Assembly (NCBI GenBank): GCA_039602395.1
Contig: JBCNJP010000003.1
Location: 28,560,140 to 28,624,139, forward strand
Direction: 5' to 3'
From: Deinandra increscens subsp. villosa
Taxonomy: Eukaryota > Streptophyta > Magnoliopsida > Asterales > Asteraceae
Length of the DNA stretch: 64,000 nt
The notes under the pieces were generated by a model. The model saw only the letters and a list, made by a program, of their open reading frames with translations, had not been told where the DNA came from and did no database searches. The translations under genes were made by a program, and so were the position numbers. This document shows, piece by piece, positions 56,036 through 64,000 of this stretch (its first letter is position 1; each line of letters starts with the position of its first letter).

Positions 56036-57190
56036 CAGGGCCGGCCCTGGGCCTGGGCCAGCTGGGCTATAGCCCTGAGCATCAAATTGGAAGGGGGCAT
56101 CAAGGTTTTAAGGCCAATAAGTTATGGGTTACTTATTAGTGAAATAGTGGCCGGTCAAAAAAAATTATGTAATTACGTTGTTGGAAAACCAAAAGGCGAT
56201 CTCCAGACTCCAGTCGATCATCAATTGCGAACGGCGATCTCATTCTCATCTCTGCTCGGGCGATTCCAAACGTCCAATTCCAAACGGCGATCTCATATAT
56301 GCTTCCAGTTTCTCAATCATCAATTACGAACGGCGATCTCATTATTTTTCGAAGAGAAGTAGAGAACGACGACTTCATCTTTGCTTCCAGTTTGTCGATC
56401 AATCGATCATCAATTGCGAACGGTAATCTCATTATTTTTTGAAGAGAACACAACATCGGTCATCACTCATCAGGTGATATTGTTCCATTTATTCTACTTT
56501 TAAATATATTTTTATCATTGATATCATGCCCCCTCGTGTACAACCATCTGGTGCCCAAAATAGATAAAGGAAAAAACAACAAGAAAAACTTACTCAATCT
56601 TTACAAGGATATTTAAAAAAAAATATTTTAGACATGAAGGTAATACTAGTGGAGAAAATGTTGATGAAAAGAATGTGGAAGACAATAATATTAGTGAAAA
56701 TAATGTTGGTGAAAGCAATGATAATGAGAATAATGTTGATGATAATAATGTTGAAGACAATAATGTTCAGAAAAATAATGTTGATGAAAATGAAAACGAA
56801 TTTGATAGAATGTTTGAAGATAATGAAAATCAAAACCCTATTGAAGAAAATAATGAAAGTCATAAAAATTCTTGTGATAATGAGCTAATTGCAATATTTT
56901 TGATGTGAGAGTTTGGGATGGTTGGGATGGTTTAGATTAAAAAATGAAAGATTTACTCACAACTAAGTGGCCGGTTAGATAAACTAATTTAAGTTATCTA
57001 AAAGATAAATTAGGTAGACATTTCTCTTGCTCATACTACATTTAGTTAATAACATCCGCGTGGGGATGAGCCGCCTAGCTTGACTAGGTTTCAAACCCTT
57101 AAAACTTTGTGTTGTACTATTTAAAATTTTTAACAGGGGCAAATTTTTGACTTCCACCCTTAGCATCCAAATTCTAAGGACCGGTCCTAC
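56036..57190 (+). mobile_element. Internally deleted hAT with TTF-type zinc-finger remnant
   Basis: The left end is the palindrome CAGGGCCGGCCCTG. The right end reads TAGGACCGGTCC on the minus strand, similar but diverged. No matching 8-bp TSD was found. Between them are pieces of a TTF-type hAT protein: MPPRVQPSGAQNR and KKQQEKLTQSLQGYLKK at 56527-56620, an Asn/Asp-rich repeat, then NIFDVRVWDGWDGL and a KDKLGRHFS-like segment to about 57030. Stops are present, and the BED/dimerisation domains are missing. Confidence 0.6.
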
Positions 57191-58006
57191 ATTCACGTCA
57201 CCCTTAAAGATTTCAAAGGGCTTTCAAATGTGGATGGTCTAATTTGTAATGGTATTTGTGTGAATATATGGTTTCAATTGAAAAAAAAAAGATGATGTGT
57301 AATAGTGTGCATGGTTAGTTGTTGGAAGTAAAATTTAAAAAACCTTAACATTTTTCTCTAGCATTATCACCATCATATTTTTAGTGTCAAAATATGTATT
57401 TCGGTGAAATTTTAAATTTTGTTATTACAGTTTTGAATTTAAAAATCACAATTTGGAATTGTTAAAATAATTAAATTGAGTATTAGTTAGTTATACAAAC
57501 CCTGAAGTATCATATAATTCAAACTTCAAATATTGTTTTGTTTATAGTTTACACAATCATTTTCTAATGTTTGTGATGTTTTGTAACATGAAATCACTTG
57601 GATTTGAGGGGCTTCTAGGACTCATGCTTGATAATGAGCTAATGGGCTAAAGATACAAAGTTACTGATGGATTTATATGGATTCATGCCGATGGGCTTGT
57701 ATGGGCTAGAGAAGTGATATAAGTCACGTGGGGGTTAACCCACCTTGAATCATTAGTTAAAAGATAACTCATGTTATGTTGTTATAGCGTCATGGAAATG
57801 GATCTTGAAGGAGATAACAGTGTGGAACACCCCCTCCCCCCCCCCCCCCCTCGTGTTGTGGCTTGGCGTTTTGGATCCCTATGAAGAGTCACACGATGTG
57901 AAAGGGGAGGGTGATAACACCATCATCCAATCAAAGTTTTCGAATTTTTTATTTATATTTTCTTTGTTTAAACTAAATTAAAAATAACTCAACATCACAC
58001 CACTAT
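57191..58006. other. No gene; AT-rich with a C15 run
   Basis: Nothing recognisable. A run of 15 C lies at 57836-57850. Confidence 0.5.
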
Positions 58007-58203
58007 CATGGGCGAAGTATAGAAGGGACCGGGAGGGGCGACCACCCCCGCGGTTTTTTCGGCCACAAGCACTAATATTTGCGATTTATGTAAAAAAAAT
58101 TATACGTATTGAGTATCGCCCCCTTGGATGTATTAAGTATCGCTCCCTCGGTATAATTTTATAGCCTCGCCCCCTCGGGGTTTTCTTTCAAACTCCGCCA
58201 ATG
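58007..58203. mobile_element. hAT-type MITE
   Basis: 197 bp, ends CATGGGCGAAGT and (inverted) CATTGGCGGAGT, flanked on both sides by ACCACTAT (57999-58006 and 58204-58211). Confidence 0.9.
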
Positions 58204-58740
58204 ACCACTATCACACCATGTATACCATCCACACTGGGTATTAAAATATGATGTTATTCAGTCAGCTGTCACGTGACATGATAACACCACTAACAACACC
58301 AAAATATACCATATACCCTTAGGGTATTTGTTATACCTCTCCCACTCTCTCATGATCCCAAGTTTTTTTTATGCCACCTCATATTTCCCCACTCCCACAT
58401 TTTTTGATGGTTATACCTCTCCTACTCTTCCATGATCCCAAGCATCTTTTTTTATTTTTTTATTCTATAAAATTAAACAATAACTTCATTTAAATAAATA
58501 AAATAAGATTACAATTCATGGATATTAAATTAAAATACATTTGAAAAAAAAAACTTAAAACTCCCCGGGGTCGCTTTCGTCCTCTCCATCGGAATCCTCC
58601 TGGGGGGGAGGGGGGGGGGGGGGGGGGGGGGGGGGCGGTATGGCTTCCCAAACATGATCGATGTGTTCAATCAAATCGGATCGTAGACTTTGATGTGTAT
58701 CTTCACATCGAATCTTCAAAACATTTTCATCGATAATATT

Positions 58741-59385
58741 TTATGGTGGTAGCTCATTCGAATGTTGAACATCATCGGGTTCGTAGGGGCAAATTGCAAA
58801 CCCTTCATCCTCCCTAATCATATGATCACCACGGTGGAATTGGCCACCCCATGCGTTTGGGCAAGCTGACCACTCCCAATGCATGCAATCAATACTACCG
58901 AGCATGCCGGGAAAACCATGTTTCTGTTCATGAAACTCGTAGAGGTGCATAACATCACTCCACGTTGGCCGACGCATATACTTTTTATGATACATAGCAC
59001 GAATATATTTGCAAAATTTGTTAAGAGTTACACGTGTCGTTTTTTCTCCGATGTGCAAATACTCGTCAAAAGCATCGGATGTAATGCCATAAGCTAGTTG
59101 TCTAATGGCGGCAACACATTTTTGCAAATGACTTAACCCCATCCTACCCCTTGCATCGTACCTTAGTTGAAAAAATTTATAATTTGTTTCCAAATCGTTA
59201 ACAATACGTAAAAAAAGACTTTTATTCATATGAAAACGACGTTTAAACTTATCTTCGAATAAAGCTCCTTCCTTGAAATAGTTGTTAAATAGCCGATCAT
59301 GAGCTTCTTGACGTTCTCTTTTGATTACCTTGCGTGTCCGAATTGGCTTCGAACTTTCGGCTTCTTCTTTAGCTTTCTCGAACAT
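58741..59385 (-). pseudogene. Harbinger transposase, internally deleted but in frame
   Basis: A 214-residue frame from the ATG at 59385. An in-frame extension upstream (SFSSDDISSGEDAVFF) without ATG suggests that the original start was lost or lies further up. The N-terminal DNA-binding part (FKRRFHMNKSLFLRIVNDLE) and KKYMRRPTWSDVMHLYEFHE are intact, as is the first catalytic Asp in GSIDCMHWEW. After GGQFHRGDH the frame jumps to MIREDEGFAICPYEPD, the far C-terminal tail of the family. About 150 residues, with the second Asp and the Glu, are gone. It can bind DNA at most and is a candidate for a repressor-like derivative. Confidence 0.85.
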
Positions 59386-59530
59386 TAACCTTGCGAAAAA
59401 AACCGCATCTTCACCGGAGGAAATATCGTCGGAAGAGAAAGAGATTTTTTTTGAAATGGTTAAAATTTATGGGAGAAATGTGGAGAAATGTGGGAGAAGG
59501 TTGTGAGAAAAGGTTGAGAGAATGGGGGGT

Positions 59531-59628
59531 TTTATATAGGAGAAATTAATTAAATTTGGAAAAAAAATTTATTTTAAAAAACTCAAAAAGAGCCGTTTGA
59601 GGGGTATGGGGACCACCCTCAACGGTCA
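59531..59628 (-). promoter_or_regulatory. Harbinger promoter: TATA box and AACGG motifs
   Basis: TATATAAA (minus) at 59531-59538, with AGCCGTTTGAGG at 59591 and CTCAACGGTCA at 59618-59628 upstream of it. Confidence 0.5.
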
Positions 59629-59972
59629 AAAAGTACCCCTCTCCCGAGCTCCCTCTCTTCGGTGTCCCAGCCCCACGCACCTCTCCCGAGCATCTCTCCC
59701 GAGCTAACCGGCATGGTGTTCTCGCGATACCGAGCAATCCCGAGCTCAGGATACCCCCTCCATCCTGAGGTATAATAATTACCCTTATATCATTAGTTGT
59801 TGCGTGAAAACACAATAAGGAAACTATAAATTCATTAAGTATAGGGAGAGATAATCAATACACAACTCAAAGAGTCATAGTCGCTCTTGTTTTGAGTCTA
59901 CATGTGACAAAAACGTGGATAGATGCCTAATTTGCACATGTGATGTTGAGCACCATAATACCATATTATAAA

Positions 59973-60546
59973 CTAGCCAGTGACCCGGGTAAATACCCGG
60001 GGTTGTAACATGAAAATACAAAAATAAATATATTATGCAATCAATAGTTGGTAAAACAGAATTCATTAATAATAAAAAGAAGTTCAATAACAATTACATG
60101 ATCTTTAGACTCTTTTTGCTCTTCACCCTTGATAAAACAACATATATTGACCATAAGAGAAGACCGGATCTTTCAAATATAATCCAACTCTTGAAAGAGG
60201 TTGACCTTGGCTTTTATTGATCGTCATTGTAAAACAAACATAGATCGGAAATTGCCTTCTCTGAAACCGAAAAACACTTCTTTTATCTGTTGAAATTAAT
60301 GAAAGTGAATAAAAGTTCAGAAGCCAATATTGTATCCAAAGAAATAATTGCTTCAATCGCATACCTTCCTAGATAAACGATCTGAAAGCGTGTTCCATTA
60401 CATATACCTGGGGCTATAATATAAAAAACATGAAATGAAATATAACATAAACTTCGAAATAAAATCTGAAAAGAATAATATATAAAACTAAAAAGGAAAT
60501 AAATATTAAATAAAGGTAAACTTACAAATTTGTAAATAATGTTCAT
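59973..60546 (-). mobile_element. Helitron 3' end with helicase C-terminal remnant
   Basis: On the minus strand a hairpin (CCCGGGTATTTACCCGGG) is followed nine bases later by CTAG and then T, the textbook Helitron 3' terminus (59973-60000). Upstream on the same strand are pieces of the Pif1-like helicase end: GICNGTRFQIVYLGRYAIEA (about 60404-60345), RRQFPIYVCFTMTINKSQGQ (about 60255-60190) and a YVVLSRVKSKK segment near 60110. Frames shift between them. The 5' TC end was not found. The helicase would unwind DNA for rolling-circle transposition; this copy is dead. Confidence 0.8.
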
Positions 60547-61924
60547 ATATATGAACTCATGTTTTTGTGTCTATCGTAAATAATGTTCATAAAAGCTAAT
60601 CAAATTAAATTATGGCTGCAAGTATTTATTGCCAAACCAAAATCAAAGCTTGAGAGCCTCATATTGTTTGAATCTTTAGTGATCTTTATACCCTAACCAA
60701 ACTAATATGAACCGAGATAAAGAGGTACAATGGAGCATAGCAGAGCAAGTGAGATACAACACTGAATTAGTGCTCAATTATTAGCACCTTCTAGGCTTCT
60801 AACTATGATCTTCACTAAAAAGGCGAACCACAAAAACCATGTAAATTTACACACATAAATTCATGTGTTATGACAGAAACAAATGTACAAACTAAATAGA
60901 ACATCCAACATCATTTGATAAATCTGCAATAACAGGAAGACCTCACCACGAATATAATTAGATTACTTATTGAAGCTTTCCTATTAGATATATATGTCAG
61001 GTTATTTCATAGTTGACTTTTAAAAAGTCATAATTGTTAAGTTGCTAATATTTGTAGTTTTTTATTTTACCTTTTTGACTATTTCATCTTTTATATTTAT
61101 CTTTGTGTTCTGATATCTTGTGTTATGCAGATTTCCATCCCTAATTCCCAAATACTATTAACTAATCGCTACAAATTCTATTGGATTAAATACTTAAGTC
61201 AAATAGCCTTTGTAAAATAACATAAGACTCATATATTTTTTCTAAATACAAAAATAGAATAAGGTTTCGGAGCATTAGAAGTTAGGATGTAGTAGATGTG
61301 GATGTTTCTTCTTTGACCTTTCAAAAGTCAAAATTGATAAGCTTTTCAGTTGAATTAGTCGAGCTATGTTCATCATATTTTCTATATGTGAAAGTGTTGT
61401 CTATCTTTCCTTGAATAAAACCCCTTTACGGTCTAATGTGTATGGTAATTTGGTGAGAATAAAATCTAATCTAAATAAGAATCATAAAAAAAACAACTTC
61501 TGAATTTTCATGCCATAAATATTTCATGCTTTCTCTTGATTCCTAACATCGAGCTTTATTAGCTTTTATGTCTTTATTAGCTTTCATCTATTTTAACTTT
61601 ATGTATTATTAGCTTTCATCTATTTTAGTTTTATGTATTATTAGTTTCAATGTTAAATTCAAGAATATGATATGGTTGACTTGCCAAAAACTTCACCCCC
61701 TTGACTGTTACTATACGTAAATCAATATTCTTAATTCATTGATAAGTACTTAAGTATTTAAACCTCAAGTCGTTTGAGCATCAGTTAACTTTGGCTAGAC
61801 ATGATTTTGGGTAATCTGATGGGTCTAGAAAGGAAAATAGAACAGCCAGCCGGTGTCTATTAACCTTAGTGAATTTTGTGAAATAGCAAATTAGTAATTA
61901 TTTGGATTAGGGGTTGAAAGTATA
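60547..61924. other. AT-rich, no gene; short tandem repeat
   Basis: No supported coding sequence. A 32-bp unit (TATTAGCTTTCATCTATTTT plus 12) occurs twice and a fragment at 61575-61650. Confidence 0.5.
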
Positions 61925-62055
61925 CCTTCATTCTCGGTGACTTGCGTCGAGGTGATAGCCATAACTTTTCCCACAGAGTTTTCACGCATACATGAGAATG
62001 TCATTTGCTCCCACAGTGTTACGTAGTTTTACTTCAATCAGGTGTTCACTGCATA
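61925..62055 (-). pseudogene. Possible OB-fold (RPA-like) fragment
   Basis: On the minus strand a short exon-like frame reads NYVTLWEQMTFSCMRENSVG then KVMAITSTQVTENE, ending in a G|GTATAC donor-like site at 61932. VTLW is typical of RPA1-type OB folds, which are common in plant Helitrons. A stop limits the frame upstream. This is a weak call based on one motif and the context. Confidence 0.3.
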
Positions 62056-62454
62056 GTAAAAAGGAATTTAGAAATCTGTAACTTTTATGTTATGCATTTT
62101 CTAAGATTATGCTTAATAGTTAACTTTTATTTGATTTACGTTTGATAAAGGAGCATAATTTTGAGCATGTTTTGCCTGCTCCTCTAAAAACGGAAATGGT
62201 GGTCTCAATTTCGCCAAGATAATCTGCAGTTAGTTTATTTTTTTAATATATTCCCATAATACAGTTGTTCAAGCGTTATTTCTATTCCACAAATTTTGCA
62301 AATTGAACATGCCTTTACAAATGAGTTATACTCTGTTAGGGTATTACTTTATTTTCTATAAACGTAAAAGCTAAATACACAGAACCACCACCTAAAATAA
62401 ACAAAACATATAATGGCAGAGCAAAATGAAAGCAGGATAGTGAATGCTTACTCA

Positions 62455-63985
62455 AATCATACAGATAAGGACATCGATTAGTTGAAGATTCGGCACCTGC
62501 AAATGTAGAAAAATTCATGACTCATACAGATAAGCAGGAAAGTGAATGCTTACTCAAACCATGAGCAAATAAGTTGATGTTCAAGTAAATAGGTTACATT
62601 AAAATAATTATACAACAAATATTATGAATATTTTTAATATGATTAAAGCATGGAATCTATTGTTAAAGGCAACTAATAAACTCATTTACAATAAAAAAAA
62701 TTATCAAATTAACACATACCCAGATATAATATAGCCTACACCAAAACTTAGCTAAAAAACTAAACACGCAAACACACAAAAACATGTAAAACGAATAAGA
62801 GCATCCAAACCAGTTCAACAACCCATAAGCTAAATGAAGTATAAAAAGAACATGCAACCAAGCAGGAAGAAAAAAGACATTGTCAACTTGTATTGTCCAA
62901 CTTTATAATGTTCTGTTATGTTTTATTATAGAATGCTAATAAATTGAACATATGACTTGCAACAAAAAAAATGCTAAAACTCACCTCTGAAGACTTGTCA
63001 TGAGAATCCACATATGTTTTGAACCCTGCAAGCACATAAAAAATAATAAGCATTGCTATAACATGATCAAAAATAAAGGAAAATAATAAAACTTTTGATC
63101 AACCAAAAGTAAGCTCACTGCCATTCAAATTTCCCTTATCTACCTCTAATGCGTTAGATGGGAAAACTTCCTCTGCTCCCTCTGCAATGCCACCCCTAAA
63201 ACACAGATCAGGAATAAATATATCTATAGCATTAACTGTTCAGCACTTCAGCATAAACATTTACAATCAATATATTATTTGTATGAGCTTTTTTTTGGTT
63301 TGTACTAAAACTGTTTGGCTTAGTTCTGTCCTCTGAAGTTCATCAAGATCCATTTCAATGGTTGCTTTTAAAATAGCTATGAAACGTTACAGCAACATAG
63401 ATCAATGATAAACCCTAAAAACGTTAGAGCAAATAAATTTACAGCAACCCTATGAAAACGTTACAGCAAATAAATTGCATGATTTGAACCAAAAGACCTA
63501 AAAAATTAGGGTTTTACTTAGTTGGACACAGGAAGTCAGGGTTTTATCTTAGATGAGACATTTATTGATTTTATTGAAGGCTATAGGTGTCCATTCTCTC
63601 TGAATCGATGAAAAGCCCTAAAAATTTACAATCGATCCTGAACCCTAACTTAGTAATCTTCTGTGCCAAACAATATCAAAGTCATCGATCACAGATTCGA
63701 TGTAAAAAGAGTTATGATGAAGATGATTAATAGCGTGGAACTTAGCAATTCACAGATTAAAAAGAAGAAATCGATAAAAGGCCTGAATAATTACTTTCGA
63801 TCTCAAAAACCTAACTTTATAATGATCATAACTTTGTTATAATCGAATATGTGATCTTTAACTACTAAGAATCGATGTGATTAAAATGCAATGAAGAGAT
63901 TAGTCTGAAAAACTTACGGCTTGAAGAACTCTCCGAGCGATACAAACTTAGCAGAGGTGGAGAGAGAGACGTCAATGAAACCCTA
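62455..63985 (-). other. Spliced-looking fragments of an unidentified gene
   Basis: Three minus-strand segments join in one open frame with consensus borders: one ending FVSLGEFFKP (donor GTAAGT at 63917), one with GGIAEGAEEVFPSNALEVDK (acceptor TTTTAG near 63199, donor GTGAGC near 63117), and one with FKTYVDSHDKSSE (63027-62985, donor GTGAGT). A fourth acceptor TTTGCAG at about 62500 gives VPNLQLIDVLICMI and a stop. The first segment has an in-frame stop upstream and no ATG, so the start is not found. I do not recognise the product. It may be the end of a host gene reaching past the window or a gene piece captured by the neighbouring Helitron. Confidence 0.3.
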
Positions 63986-64000
63986 GGTGCCCGTGGCAGG

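Larger units (their letters stand above)
58322..59784 (-). mobile_element. PIF/Harbinger element with TTA target duplicate
   Basis: The inverted ends are GGGTATTTGTTATACCTC (left) and GGGTAATTATTATACCTC (right, inverted). TTA stands on both sides (58319-58321, 59785-59787). It is 1463 bp long and carries an internally deleted transposase. Subterminal repeats are TATACCTCTCCYACTCTYC (58333 and 58413) on the left and CTCCCGAGC words on the right. A run of G7-A-G25 lies at 58602-58635. Confidence 0.94.

Noticed and set aside
56594..56888. Two long overlapping ORFs on opposite strands
   Set aside because: Simple-sequence repeats in a decayed hAT gene keep both strands open by chance.
58602..58635. 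Long G run as a G-quadruplex regulator
   Set aside because: Lies between stop codon and element end. Its length is not reliable in assembled homopolymers and there is no sign of conservation.

Overview
This window is nuclear DNA from a flowering plant. Two intact single-copy genes carry standard plant GT-AG introns: a plastid ketoacyl-ACP synthase I and the coactivator KELP. The rest is dominated by Copia, Gypsy, hAT, PIF/Harbinger, MULE and Helitron sequence. The TE style and the gag types suggest a eudicot, probably Asteraceae; that is inference, not proof. Three runs of exactly 500 N (3812-4311, 28897-29396, 44463-44962) are scaffold gaps.

Layout. 1-3811 is an almost exact reverse complement of 16404-20214, ends at a gap, and is probably an assembly duplicate. 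4312-6550 holds old LTR-element remnants. 6551-28620 is a nested stack that can be resolved by target-site duplications (TSDs). A minus-strand Copia element (3' LTR 6551-9355) carries a solo Gypsy LTR (7584-9209, TSD ATTAT). It is split by a minus-strand Athila-like Gypsy element (11728-26334, TSD CTTCA). That Gypsy element is split by a gag-only Copia element (12538-18827, TSD TTAAT/TTAAC). The unoccupied form of the last insertion site survives in the other Gypsy LTR near 25507-25516.

29397-32850 holds the 5' half of a MULE transposase gene with repeated DLN motifs, a PB1-like ORF and a Harbinger-type Myb-like ORF, flanked by arrays of ATACGCAGCGTAT. 33481-40150 is an element with about 430-bp inverted termini. 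It was invaded by a solo LTR (33953-36537) and by a very young gag-protease Copia element (36674-39556, TSD GACCT, LTRs differing by one base of length). Its right end lies about 115 bp upstream of the KELP start codon.

40265-44065 holds KELP (+) and a PADRE/DUF4228 gene (-). 46750-49864 is a nearly intact hAT element (TSD AGTTTAAC). It sits just upstream of a decayed Harbinger transposase (50116-51183) and an LTR-element fragment. 52797-55468 is the complete eight-exon KAS I gene. Then come an internally deleted hAT, a 197-bp hAT MITE with an 8-bp TSD, a 1463-bp Harbinger element with an internally deleted transposase, and a Helitron 3' end with helicase remains. Some unassigned spliced-looking pieces reach the right edge.

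The host genes do not form a pathway together. Two sequence themes recur. Each TE family carries its own set of short CpG-containing palindromes in its LTR, leader or subterminal DNA. In addition, AACGG-type (MSA-like) motifs lie just upstream of TATA-like boxes in front of four DNA-transposon genes from two superfamilies.
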